Source of the DNA: Nitrosospira lacus
Lineage (GTDB): Bacteria > Pseudomonadota > Gammaproteobacteria > Burkholderiales > Nitrosomonadaceae
Direction of reading: 5' to 3'
Length of the DNA stretch: 64,000 bases
Assembly (NCBI RefSeq): GCF_000355765.4
Contig: NZ_CP021106.3
Span: 2,079,137-2,143,136, forward strand
In this document: in pieces, positions 9,052 through 17,432 of the stretch
Layout: every line of letters begins with the position of its first letter
Position numbering within the stretch: position 1 is the first letter of the stretch
The notes under the pieces: generated by a model
The model's input: only the letters and a program-made list of their open reading frames with translations
Told to the model about the DNA's origin: nothing
Databases searched by the model: none
Position numbers and translations under genes: made by a program

Positions 9052-10017
9052 TTATTCTTCAGTGTAATCTTCCATCTTTGCATCTAATGGGAATGTGGCC
9101 CTAATGGTTGCTTTCAATTGTTTAACAGCTTCTTCTAATCTGCCGTGTTCCCACAGGACCGTTAGGTGATGATTAGCGTCGAAGTGGGTTGATTCCGTCT
9201 TGTTATTGAACACGCTTTTCTCACAGGTATAAATCACAGGCTTTCCTAGACCTTCAGCATGCCCCGCCTCCCAATAGGCGCCATTGTTGTGGTGTGTAAG
9301 GTCGGCAATGATGAATCTAGCTTTACGTATTCGGACTCTGAGGTGGTCGTCGATTAACCCTGCTGGCTGACCCTCATCTAGCCGCGTCAGTTCGAAGCCT
9401 GTGTTTTTAACTGCTTCTTTGAAATGGTTGAGGTAGATATCATCCAAAACAGGCTCATTAAACTTCATCGCCATGAAAGCGTGTTTGCTATCTGTTTTCC
9501 CTTTCTTCAAGTCTAAGTAGGCAGCCCACCCATCAATTGTTAATCTAGCATTGTTAATTGCGACGTAAACATCTTGACCATCAGAGAGAATGCGCCCATC
9601 AATGAGGCCGCGATTATGTGCCGCCCCGGCAATGAACCCGAGGTTATTCAAGCTTCTAGCTCCGATTAGAGCGATATGCTCATCACCCAATCCCATATGC
9701 TGCCCAGGGGGAAGTGAGTCTCCGAGAAAAAGGATTAAATTATCTAGTTGCTCGGGGGGAGTGGGAAGGTTTGTTTGTGAAACTATTGCCGGAAGGTTAT
9801 CAGTATTTAAAAGGAAGGCTGGATTTTTACTTGACCTCGTCCTAAGGGCATAGCTCAACTTACTTGAGGCATCTTCATCTTTCGCGAAAATTCCATCAAG
9901 GCTATCCAATGCAGAGCTGGTAACTCTATATATGCCGCATCTATTACATGTAACCTGTGATATGGCACCGGATTCTATAACAGCCGCTACTCCCTTACAT
10001 ATTGAGCATTGAGACAT
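9052..10017 (-). CDS. Zinc-ribbon protein with nucleoside-deoxyribosyltransferase-like domain
   Basis: 321 residues. Two CxxC pairs at about residues 4-7 and 24-27 make an N-terminal zinc ribbon. The C-terminal half (about 180-310) contains HAFMAMKF, an FIIADLT strand-turn, then NGAYWEAGHAEGLGKPVIYTC; the last pattern, with its conserved Glu, is characteristic of the nucleoside 2-deoxyribosyltransferase/TIR-like fold. Such domains act on nucleosides or NAD-like molecules and occur in several bacterial anti-phage effectors. The fold call is fairly good; substrate and defence role are inference from family and island context. Confidence 0.7.
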   Translation of the reverse strand: MSQCSICKGVAAVIESGAISQVTCNRCGIYRVTSSALDSLDGIFAKDEDASSKLSYALRTRSSKNPAFLLNTDNLPAIVSQTNLPTPPEQLDNLILFLGDSLPPGQHMGLGDEHIALIGARSLNNLGFIAGAAHNRGLIDGRILSDGQDVYVAINNARLTIDGWAAYLDLKKGKTDSKHAFMAMKFNEPVLDDIYLNHFKEAVKNTGFELTRLDEGQPAGLIDDHLRVRIRKARFIIADLTHHNNGAYWEAGHAEGLGKPVIYTCEKSVFNNKTESTHFDANHHLTVLWEHGRLEEAVKQLKATIRATFPLDAKMEDYTEE

Positions 10018-10212
10018 GGGAATCCTTATTTTCTGATAGTTGTTTAGCGTGCGATTATCTACCTTATTGCTGAGCTATGCTAGGTTCGCTACAAAGCGGC
10101 TTGATAATAAATGGGGGCCCCGCCTATGGTCCTTTGTCCACTTAGGGTATACCCTGCCCTGACTATCGAAAAGCCTCCGAATAGCGTCAGAACAGGATTG
10201 TATATTTTCAAC

Positions 10213-10242
10213 TTGACATGAGTTGTGTGAAGGTCTTAGAAT
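10213..10242 (+). promoter_or_regulatory. Sigma-70 promoter before the serine recombinase
   Basis: TTGACA at 10213-10218 and TAGAAT at 10237-10242 with an 18-bp spacer, 36 bp before the recombinase ATG. GTGTG...CACAC half-sites flank the -10 region and could be an operator for autoregulation, as in other resolvases. Confidence 0.6.
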
Positions 10243-10278
10243 TCGTTCTGACACTTTCGCACACTTCAGGAGCTGGTC

Positions 10279-10860
10279 ATGAAAACCCAAAGGATTGGAT
10301 ATACCCGTGTAAGTAGCCTTGATCAAAACGCAGAGAGGCAATTGGACGGGATAGAGCTGGACATTACATTCACTGACAAGGCATCCGGGAAGGACACCAA
10401 AAGACCCCAACTTCAGGCTGCACTGAAACACGCTCGTCTAGGGGATACTCTAATAGCGCACTCTATGGATCGGCTAGCGCGCAACTGTGAGGACATGCTG
10501 CGGATAGTGCGCGAGTTGAACGATAAGGGCGTATCCGTGGAATTCGTAAAAGAGAATATGACTTTTGCGGCAGGCAAGGACGACCCTCGCAGCACCTTAA
10601 TGTTTACAATGCTGTCTGCTTTCTCCCAATTTGAACGTTCAATGATTAAGGAAAGGCAGCGCGAGGGGATAGCCATAGCCAAAAGCAAGGGGGTTTACAA
10701 AGGAGGGAAACCTAAGTTGACTCAAGAGCAGGTCACGATACTACGTGAGAAAGCAGCAGCAGAAGGTGCTAATAAATCAGAGCTGGCAAAAGAGCTAGGA
10801 ATAAGCCGTGAAACTCTTTATCAATACCTGAGACAGGAACAAATCTCTGGCGCTTTGTGA
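10279..10860 (+). CDS. Serine recombinase (resolvase/invertase family)
   Basis: 193 residues, the usual size of a Tn3-type resolvase. The N-terminal catalytic domain has YTRVSSLDQN with the nucleophilic Ser at about residue 12, followed by the conserved DRLARN arginine region near residue 64 and the FERSMIKERQREG helix near 120. The last ~45 residues form a Hin-like helix-turn-helix (SELAKELGISRETLYQYLR) for site binding. It would cut and rejoin DNA at short inverted-repeat sites, for resolution, inversion or transposition. GGAG before the ATG is the ribosome binding site. No transposase gene accompanies it. Confidence 0.9.
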   Translation: MKTQRIGYTRVSSLDQNAERQLDGIELDITFTDKASGKDTKRPQLQAALKHARLGDTLIAHSMDRLARNCEDMLRIVRELNDKGVSVEFVKENMTFAAGKDDPRSTLMFTMLSAFSQFERSMIKERQREGIAIAKSKGVYKGGKPKLTQEQVTILREKAAAEGANKSELAKELGISRETLYQYLRQEQISGAL

Positions 10861-11080
10861 ATGGAGAATAGCCTAACGGTATTGGACGGTTGCAGGAGCT
10901 TTGGAAGTGCTGAGGAATGCCGATTATGAGGTGTGAAACAGGATGAAATAACGCTCGGTGTTTCACGGGATGAGGCAGGCTGATTCAGCAATGGTTACAT
11001 AGGGTTACAGCAATAAGTGCCTCTATAACCTCACTTACGCAGAAGCCAACAGGGGTGAAGTATATAGATAGTGATACTTA

Positions 11081-11120
11081 TAGTGTAACTACTAGTGCAA
11101 CCAGTAGTGTAACTACTAGT
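11081..11120. repeat. Iteron-like 16-bp direct repeat
   Basis: TAGTGTAACTACTAGT occurs exactly twice, at 11081-11096 and 11105-11120, with a 24-bp period; a degenerate third copy precedes it near 11069. GGTTACA-type motifs lie about 100 bp upstream. Regular repeats in a non-coding stretch beside a recombinase may be binding sites for a replication or recombination protein. Confidence 0.55.
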
Positions 11121-11174
11121 TAACCTTATGTGAGCTGTGGTGGGTAGTAATGTGATGATAGGTATATCAGTACC

Positions 11175-11398
11175 CCTACAGTATCCCTATGCAGTACCTC
11201 TGGTCCTCCTAAGCTGTCTCTCGCAGGCTGTACCAGAGGAAAGTCATAGAGGACGTGTAGTGCCCCCAAGACTACTACCTACATAGTTACAACCCAACAG
11301 AGTTAAACCCCTACAGTTTCCCTACAGAGAGCTGCCTCTGGTCCAACACCCAGTGCCCGCCGTGGAGCACCTAGAGCTAGCCAGAGGGATACTGTAGG
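11175..11398. repeat. Inverted repeats in a non-coding region
   Basis: CCTACAGTATCCC at 11175-11187 is the exact reverse complement of 11386-11398. Between them, CCTCTGG and CCAGAGG elements recur several times. From 10861 to 11913 I see no convincing gene; the region is dominated by such inverted and direct repeats. Confidence 0.6.
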
Positions 11399-11520
11399 CT
11401 TGAAAGTCCTCTCTGCCAAGGGGCCACTAGGCTTTGATCCACCCTAGTGTGTAGTGGTGCAGCGGTTATTATTAGTCTCCCGTTTTATATTCATAGTAAG
11501 AAGTAACCATCATTCCCTGT

Positions 11521-11652
11521 GGGGGTTGATTGTTTGGCCTGAGGGCTAATAGCGTTCCCTGTACCACCCTCAGCTTCACAATCAGCCCCCTAGTAAAGCA
11601 AGCAGCTACCAGTGTGTGTCTCCTGGCCTGTCTTTCTTACTAGGGGGTTTTT
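11521..11652 (+). ncRNA. Attenuator-like structured leader with competing hairpins
   Basis: Two alternative stems share one run of five C (11586-11590). Stem A pairs 11521-11533 with 11578-11590 (13 bp, one G-U) and encloses a perfect 7-bp stem (11539-11545 with 11567-11573). Stem B pairs 11586-11596 with 11637-11647 (11 bp, perfect) and is followed by TTTTT, as in an intrinsic terminator. Both cannot form together, which is the architecture of a transcription attenuator on the plus strand ahead of the small DNA-binding gene at 11914. No short leader peptide or known riboswitch is recognised. Confidence 0.5.
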
Positions 11653-11913
11653 GGTCCACCTTGGGATAGTCACTGCTGAGGTTCTCAGAAGTCTTAAAGG
11701 GGTCATAAGACTCATCAGGAAGCCCCAGGTTGACCCATTAGTTAAAGTCTATGGATAGGTAGCCAAGCTCATCCATAATGCACTGTGATGCGCTATAGGT
11801 ATCTTTCTGTGGATTACCCTCATTCCACGCTGTATAGCCCGTTATCCCCATTGTGTTACTTGAGCAGTGGAGCTATAGTGGGGCTCCTAACGACTAGGGA
11901 TAAGAATAAGACA

Positions 11914-12138
11914 ATGGATACACCTATTGCACAGCCTAAGCCCCAAGAGCTAAGAGACCTCCTCAAGCGACACTCCCTGGCACGTCATGAAGCCGCGACC
12001 CTACTTTATGTGTCTACTTCAGCGTGGCATAAGTGGACCTCAACAGGGGTAGAGCATAGGCAAATCCCCACGGCTATCTATGAGCTACTCCTCCTCAAGC
12101 TGGGGGAGCACCCTACTAAGAAACTCGTTGACAAGTAA
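11914..12138 (+). CDS. Small helix-turn-helix DNA-binding protein
   Basis: 74 residues from the ATG at 11914; a longer frame from 11785 exists but its N-terminus looks non-coding. The pattern LLKRHSLARHEAATLLYVS followed by WHKWTSTGVE resembles small Cro/Xre-type phage regulators. It could regulate the neighbouring recombinases or the regulatory leader upstream. There is no strong ribosome binding site, so the start is not certain. Confidence 0.5.
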   Translation: MDTPIAQPKPQELRDLLKRHSLARHEAATLLYVSTSAWHKWTSTGVEHRQIPTAIYELLLLKLGEHPTKKLVDK

Positions 12139-12210
12139 CACAATGGGGTATATTGTGCATCTCACTGGCGCGCATTGGGTGCCCAGATAAACCTCTGGAG
12201 GTTATACATC

Positions 12211-12336
12211 ATGACAGTCTCTTTCACTATCGGTAAGTTCATCACCACCTTTGAATGCTGGGGCTTCTCATCTGTTTATGTTCGTGTAGGGTCATTCGAG
12301 AGATATTGGGATAGAGACGAACTGTTCTCCCATTAG
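12211..12336 (+). CDS. Small hypothetical protein (41 aa)
   Basis: A 41-codon frame starting at ATG 12211 with GGAGG at 12197-12201 and ending just before a strong hairpin-plus-T terminator. The product is rich in aromatic residues (Phe, Trp, Tyr) with a charged C-terminus and has no recognised family. The good ribosome binding site and the terminator favour a real gene. Confidence 0.4.
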   Translation: MTVSFTIGKFITTFECWGFSSVYVRVGSFERYWDRDELFSH

Positions 12337-12348
12337 CCTTCAAACGAA

Positions 12349-12397
12349 GGGGCGTATAGGGTCACAGGCTTAAGCCTCTAGGTTCTACGCTCCTTTT
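12349..12397 (+). terminator. Rho-independent terminator
   Basis: GGGGCGTA (12349-12356) pairs with TACGCTCC (12386-12393) via one G-U, encloses the palindrome AGGCTTAAGCCT (12366-12377), and is followed by TTTT. The next 290 bases to 12685 show nothing further that I can support. Confidence 0.65.
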
Positions 12398-12685
12398 ACT
12401 ACTGCCCCACCTTCAGTCAAGGGGCCAGTTTTCTCTCCCAGTCCCACGTAGTTCACTTCCTCCCACTCCTGTTTGATTAGCGCCCTCATGCATAGGCTGC
12501 ATCATGTAGCTATTGCTTCGTTACGTCTATTCACTACAGTCCTCAACTATTTCCTCTTGCTCATTTCACCCCTACGGATGCTCAGATATTGTTGATTACA
12601 CACGGCACGCTATTACCTTACCCCAAGACTCCCAAAAGTATTTTCATTCACAGTTATCAAAAGTAAACTAATAGGTATCCATTCA

Positions 12686-13060
12686 ATGTCAATTGCAATG
12701 ACAGCTCTCTCCTCTGCCCTCTCAGCCTTCAAAGAGTTCACTGGGGACCCGGACGTACAGGTCCAAGCAATTCAAACTTTCCTGAAGGTTGCAACAACCT
12801 CCAATCCCAGCGTAGACAATATAGCGCGGACTATTGGTCTCAGCCAGTCCACAGCTAGTCGCAATGTTCTGAAACTCTCTGCTGGACCAAGAGCACAGGA
12901 TGGCTATGGCCTAATCACGGTTGAGCTTGACCCTTACGATGGCCGTAAGCGAATAATCAAACTGAGCGCTAGAGGCCATGAGCTGGTGCGGTTTATTGAA
13001 GAAAGGACAATGCCCAAGCTGCGGTCCCACTTCATTCACGAACTACTATTAAATGCATGA
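12686..13060 (+). CDS. Winged-helix (MarR-like) regulator
   Basis: 124 residues. The stretch PSVDNIARTIGLSQSTASRNVLKLS is a clear helix-turn-helix, followed by a wing (GLITVELDPYDGRKRIIKLSARG) like that of MarR regulators. The stop overlaps the start of the downstream integrase (ATGA), so regulator and recombinase are made together; it may act as an excision or repression factor for that integrase. Regulator call good, role inferred. Confidence 0.7.
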   Translation: MSIAMTALSSALSAFKEFTGDPDVQVQAIQTFLKVATTSNPSVDNIARTIGLSQSTASRNVLKLSAGPRAQDGYGLITVELDPYDGRKRIIKLSARGHELVRFIEERTMPKLRSHFIHELLLNA

Positions 13061-14130
13061 GTATCAAGAAAGTAGGTCCTAAGGGTATCTACTGGTGCAG
13101 CTTCTATCCTGCGCCAGGGGAGAAACGTGTACGCCAGTCACTCCGTACTACGGACAAGAGAGAAGCGCGGGAACTGGAAGCAAGGCTTATATTGGATGCT
13201 AAGGCATGTGCTAAGGCCAAGCGCAAGGATGGTACTACCTTGGCTGAAGCATACCGCCATGCTATGAGAGTACGGGATGACTGGAGGTCCGCTAAGAGAC
13301 CCGATTCCATTCAGAATGTCTACAATGCTGTAGCTAGTCACTTCGGAGAGAATTGCCCCTTGTCTAAGCTGGATGACGACGCGGTGCTGGATTACGGGGA
13401 GGAGCTTTTCGAGGAGGGTCTAGCGCCGAGTACCATCAACAAAAGGTTTTCAATAATCTCCGTACTCTTTGACGAGACCATCAAACGAGACAACTCTAGG
13501 GAGGGTATCAGGAGTAGTCTCAGAAGGCCTTACATATCTTATTACAAGGTGAACAATAAGCGTAAGCGGCTAATCACAGTGGAGGAGGAAACACAGGTTA
13601 TTCAGATATTGAAGGCAAGCGACAGCCCATATGAAACAGCTATGGCTGACCTTGTAGCAGTCCTAGCGGATACCGGGATGCGCCTATCTGAGGCACTCAA
13701 CCTGAAGCCAGTAGATGTTAACCAGGAACATAAAGCAGTACTGGTAACCAAGACTAAGAATGATGAAGATAGGGCTATACCGCTCACAGCGAGGGCATTT
13801 GATATCTTGGTAAGGAGAATCTCTTGTGACCCCATTTTCCACCCCCTAACAAAGAGCGCAGCCTCTCACATATGGCGTAGGGTACGTGCCAAGATGGGAT
13901 TAGCCAATGAGCCAGAGTTCGTGCTACATGGCTTCAGGCACACCTTCGGGTCCACCCTTGCAAACGCTGGAGTTGATGCTTTCCGTATCCAGAAGGTGAT
14001 GGGGCATAAAAGCCTGACCACCACCCAGGGGTACGTAAAGGTAACTATGGCTGGCTTAGTGGGCCTCTCAGATATCATGGAGAATCGCACCAAGGGTAAA
14101 CACTTTGAATCACCCCCGAAGAGTTCATGA
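13057..14130 (+). CDS. Tyrosine recombinase (second integrase)
   Basis: 357 residues with all catalytic residues visible: Arg209 (DTGMRLSEAL), a Lys-bearing beta-hairpin near 232-234 (TKTKNDEDR), His291-x-x-Arg294 (HGFRHTF), His317 (MGHKS) and Tyr326 (TQGYVKV). An N-terminal arm and SAM-like domain precede these. It resembles compact phage integrases rather than the large DUF6538 integrase at 5803, so the island holds two unrelated integration modules. Coupled to the winged-helix gene upstream. Confidence 0.88.
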   Translation: MSIKKVGPKGIYWCSFYPAPGEKRVRQSLRTTDKREARELEARLILDAKACAKAKRKDGTTLAEAYRHAMRVRDDWRSAKRPDSIQNVYNAVASHFGENCPLSKLDDDAVLDYGEELFEEGLAPSTINKRFSIISVLFDETIKRDNSREGIRSSLRRPYISYYKVNNKRKRLITVEEETQVIQILKASDSPYETAMADLVAVLADTGMRLSEALNLKPVDVNQEHKAVLVTKTKNDEDRAIPLTARAFDILVRRISCDPIFHPLTKSAASHIWRRVRAKMGLANEPEFVLHGFRHTFGSTLANAGVDAFRIQKVMGHKSLTTTQGYVKVTMAGLVGLSDIMENRTKGKHFESPPKSS

Positions 14131-14246
14131 AGTAACCAGAATAAGCTCGCTTGCATTGCCCTAGACCGTCTTCTGTCCCCTCGCGTCGCCCCACAGCATC
14201 ACCCCAGCACCATCCACACTTCCACCATATCCGAGGATACCCCTTA

Positions 14247-15875
14247 ATGCCCCAGCACGTCCGCACCCAAGTAACCACCAGACCAGTACTTAACCCCCTC
14301 TCTGCACCCCAGACGCAACAGGTGGTAGCACGACCTACAGACCAGCTAGCAGCACCCATTCAAGACCCTGAGCTACTCGGCCTAGTGCGTGGATTGTCCA
14401 CGTTCCACCCCGCACTCCAGCAGTACGCTGTAGTCTCCGGTCAAGCAAATGCGGACAGAGATATAAAGGCGGGAGCAGCCGCTAAGCAACAAGGAAAACC
14501 GGTAGAGGAGGGTTCGTCCGACTGGTACCGCCACGGGTACCTAATGATGGACGGACAGGTTAAAGGGGACCTAGATGGGAAAGAAGTAACCCAGGCTTAC
14601 GAAACTGAGTTCGACAAAGACACAGGGAACATTGATGACTTCGTTAGAGACCAGTTCCAGAAGCGCACTAATGGCTTGACGGACCAATCAGCGCTTGAGG
14701 GGTATAACCAGACCATTATTCCTCACCTCCAGAAGATTCGTGATGCGCACCTGGAGTATCAAAAAGAAGCTGTGTCCCAGAAGGTGGAGTCTAATGCGTT
14801 AGCCAAGCTTGATAATTACATTAGGCCATTCGCCGAGAACGGAGAGCCAATTCCTGATGAGGGGATAGACCAGTTGCGCGGGGACCTTGGTAAATTCTTT
14901 GGTGTCACGGGTAAGCGCTACAATGACTTACTCTTCAGTGCCCTAGACCGGTTAGGCAAGGAGGGGAATTACTCCGTGTATGATTCCCTCAAGAAGACCA
15001 AGCCAGACGGTACTCCTGGTATGTACTTTATACCGGCTTGGAAGGAGCGAATTGATGCAGCTCAGATTCACTCTCAGAACGTCTACCTAGCCAAGCGTAG
15101 TGCCGCAGATGCAGCCCTGAAGAAAGAGAGAGAGGACCGCCAGGATACTGCGTTATATGATGTGTTTATCAAAATGGACACAGACCCCGCAGCCGCCAAA
15201 GTGGAATATGCGAGGCTTCGCAGTGAGGGATTATTCAGTCGTGCCTCTGATGTGATTAATTGGGACACCAAGTTTAATGCAGCCTCAAAACGGGAAGCTT
15301 CAGCAGAACAGCAGGACCAAGAGGTAACGCTACAGCAGGGCATCTATACGGGAAAGGTTCGTCCTCAACAGATTGTCCAGGCAGACATCACCCCGGCGCA
15401 GAAGCGCAGCTTGATTGCCGAGTGGTACCGCGTAAAGAATGATAACCGGCAAGCAGCCGCAGCAGGGCAAACCTCTGCTGATGCCATTTACCGCACTCAG
15501 GACTTCCGATCAGGGGAAAGCTATATAGAAACCGTGCTGCGTCCCCAAGCCTCTCCCCTGGACCCTATGGGAATCGGGACGGAATTTGCTCGACAACAAA
15601 TGGCAGCAGCACGGAGGGAGTTTACTATCCGGTCCCGTGATGTAAAGGCCCCGTATGAGTTGCAGGGGTTGGCCCAAGAAATAGCGACCCGTTACCTGGA
15701 CCGCAGGAAGGACCCGCGTATTCAGCAGGAGTTGGATATGGCGGGTACCTTGAGGTATTCAACTGTTCAGGAACTTATGGATGCTAGGAAGGCTGGTCTC
15801 ATAACCGACCACGTAGAGCTTGAGAACCACATAAGATATTTCAAGGCTGTCCAGGCACAGCAAACCAGCAAGTAA
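14247..15875 (+). CDS. Phage internal virion-like protein
   Basis: 542 residues from ATG 14247 (GAGG at 14233-14236); a frame beginning at 14151 adds a proline/histidine-rich stretch that looks non-coding. The protein is long, soluble, Gln/Ala/Asp-rich and helical. An early DRDIKAGAAAKQQGKP-SDWYRHGY region and the later EFDKDTGNIDDFVRDQF segment resemble internal virion proteins of T7-like podoviruses, which form the ejected trans-envelope channel. It stands alone without capsid or tail genes and is closed by a terminator at 15906. Moderate confidence in the family. Confidence 0.55.
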   Translation: MPQHVRTQVTTRPVLNPLSAPQTQQVVARPTDQLAAPIQDPELLGLVRGLSTFHPALQQYAVVSGQANADRDIKAGAAAKQQGKPVEEGSSDWYRHGYLMMDGQVKGDLDGKEVTQAYETEFDKDTGNIDDFVRDQFQKRTNGLTDQSALEGYNQTIIPHLQKIRDAHLEYQKEAVSQKVESNALAKLDNYIRPFAENGEPIPDEGIDQLRGDLGKFFGVTGKRYNDLLFSALDRLGKEGNYSVYDSLKKTKPDGTPGMYFIPAWKERIDAAQIHSQNVYLAKRSAADAALKKEREDRQDTALYDVFIKMDTDPAAAKVEYARLRSEGLFSRASDVINWDTKFNAASKREASAEQQDQEVTLQQGIYTGKVRPQQIVQADITPAQKRSLIAEWYRVKNDNRQAAAAGQTSADAIYRTQDFRSGESYIETVLRPQASPLDPMGIGTEFARQQMAAARREFTIRSRDVKAPYELQGLAQEIATRYLDRRKDPRIQQELDMAGTLRYSTVQELMDARKAGLITDHVELENHIRYFKAVQAQQTSK

Positions 15876-15905
15876 AATAGATAGACTAGTATCAGTAATA
15901 TTTTT

Positions 15906-15958
15906 GGGGTCTCCAGGTTTTCCTGCATATGCGGAAAGTTTGAGGGACCCCTTTTTTT
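15906..15958 (+). terminator. Rho-independent terminator
   Basis: GGGGTC (15906-15911) pairs with GACCCC (15946-15951), extended by nearby C-G pairs, and is followed by seven T. It ends the 13-16 kb transcription unit. No convincing gene lies between 15959 and 16218. Confidence 0.75.
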
Positions 15959-16218
15959 GCGTACTTCGTATTTCCTCATGGTAGAGTTTCAGGTAGACAC
16001 GTGGGGGCCTCTCAGGAGGGCTATGGCTGAGTTATCTCTAGTGCACCTAGGGCAGAGTAGCCAAATCTTAAGTGAATCGACTGGAGGGCATTGTAATGGC
16101 TTTTCTGAGGATTCGCATAAAATCACCTCTAAAAAGTAGCTATTTGTTACCCTTCCCGAGTAGCATAGTTAATAAATAGGTTGTATATCAAGAGCTAATA
16201 TAAAAAGGACTAACAATA

Positions 16219-17052
16219 ATGAAAACCTTATCTCTCTTCCTTATCCCTTTCGCACTCCTTTCCCCATCCCTTGCCGTGTCCCAAGTCAACTGCACAACTT
16301 TTATTGGCGGTGAAGTCACTTGTACGGGTCTTGGCGGGTATCAGGCCCAAGGGAGACAATACTTAGGAGGAGTGGAGAGCTGGTATGACAATAGGGGGGC
16401 TACTGCGGCTGTTCGGCATGGTCCGTTTGGTAGCACCAGCATTGATACCACTAATTCGAGTGCCGCCGTATTGATCAATGCACGTCCTGGTCCGTTGTTA
16501 TCCTCCACAAAGGGGGTCCACACCAGTGAAGCACTAAGGAGGTCAATCAGTAGTCACACACTCCCTCCCGCTAGTGATACCTACGGCCATGGGCATTCCG
16601 AGCCAGTACCAGACAAAGCTAGTCTCCCTAAAACGCCGGAAGAGTATAGGTTAAGTGTTCTCTGGATGAAGGCTGTGAGTGACAAGAACTTTGAGAAGGC
16701 TGAAACACTAAAGAAACTTCTGTGGGATGAACAATTTGCAAATGCTTCCCCAGTCGGTAGAGTGGAAATGTTTGAGAAGGCAAGGGTGGAGGAGAGATTA
16801 GAAGCACTTGCCGCTATGGATAGATTAGAGAAACGTTTAAGAGCAGATGGTAGCCCTGTAAAACTCGCAAACCTAATTAGATTTAAAGAAATAGCCCGTA
16901 AGTCTCATGCGGAAGAAGATGCTAAGCTGGACGAAGCCCTCAAGCTGCTAAAGCAAAGAGCTGAAGCTGACCGAACGCTAGCAATCCTTGATGATGAGTT
17001 AGGCCGTATGTTGGCAGAAGAAGGTATCCAAGCTAAAGGTAAGGCAAAATGA
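16219..17052 (+). CDS. Secreted protein, paralogue A
   Basis: 277 residues with a signal peptide (MKTLSLFLIPFALLSPSLA). The first ~40 mature residues carry NCTTFIGGEVTCTG-GGY-A, a small two-Cys motif shared with the next gene. The middle is Ser/Pro-rich and the C-terminal ~140 residues are charged, Leu/Glu/Lys/Arg-rich helices, likely coiled. AAGGA lies before the ATG. Its stop overlaps the next start (ATGA). Function unknown; periplasmic or exported. Confidence 0.6.
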   Translation: MKTLSLFLIPFALLSPSLAVSQVNCTTFIGGEVTCTGLGGYQAQGRQYLGGVESWYDNRGATAAVRHGPFGSTSIDTTNSSAAVLINARPGPLLSSTKGVHTSEALRRSISSHTLPPASDTYGHGHSEPVPDKASLPKTPEEYRLSVLWMKAVSDKNFEKAETLKKLLWDEQFANASPVGRVEMFEKARVEERLEALAAMDRLEKRLRADGSPVKLANLIRFKEIARKSHAEEDAKLDEALKLLKQRAEADRTLAILDDELGRMLAEEGIQAKGKAK

Positions 17053-17402
17053 AAGCCCCCGCACTGATACTCTATTCACTACTGCTAGCTTCCCCAGTGG
17101 CGCTATCACAGCAGACCAACTGCACCAAGCATATAGGTGGAGTTATCTCCTGCACGGGACCCAATGGTTACCGAGCGGAAGCCCGTGAGCACATCAATGG
17201 GCAGGCCAGCTACTACGACTCAACTGGGGCTGTGGGCACTGTGACTAAGATTACCAACGGTGGAGTCAATGTGAGTCCATCAGTGGTGGGTAGGAGTGCA
17301 CCTCCTCCTGGGGTTATGCCATACGTGGCACCTGATGGTGGTCTCAATGTAGGGTCCCGCATGGTGGAGCCTAGTCATGCCCTTAGGGGACTTGGGTTCT
17401 AA
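17049..17402 (+). CDS. Secreted protein, paralogue B
   Basis: 117 residues with a signal peptide ending near residue 20 (SPVALSQQ). It repeats the N-terminal motif of the preceding protein: NCTKHIGGVISCTG, then NGYRAEAR and a G-x-x-S-Y-Y-D turn, but lacks the long helical tail and ends in a Gly/Pro/Val-rich region. The two genes overlap by ATGA, pointing to duplication of a small two-Cys domain within one operon. Function unknown. Confidence 0.6.
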   Translation: MKAPALILYSLLLASPVALSQQTNCTKHIGGVISCTGPNGYRAEAREHINGQASYYDSTGAVGTVTKITNGGVNVSPSVVGRSAPPPGVMPYVAPDGGLNVGSRMVEPSHALRGLGF

Positions 17403-17432
17403 CGACTATTAACCACCAGTATTCCAAGCTAG

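Noticed and set aside
15957-16139. 60-codon open frame after the terminator at 15906-15958
   Set aside because: It begins inside the T-run of the terminator, lacks a ribosome binding site and has no recognisable protein character.
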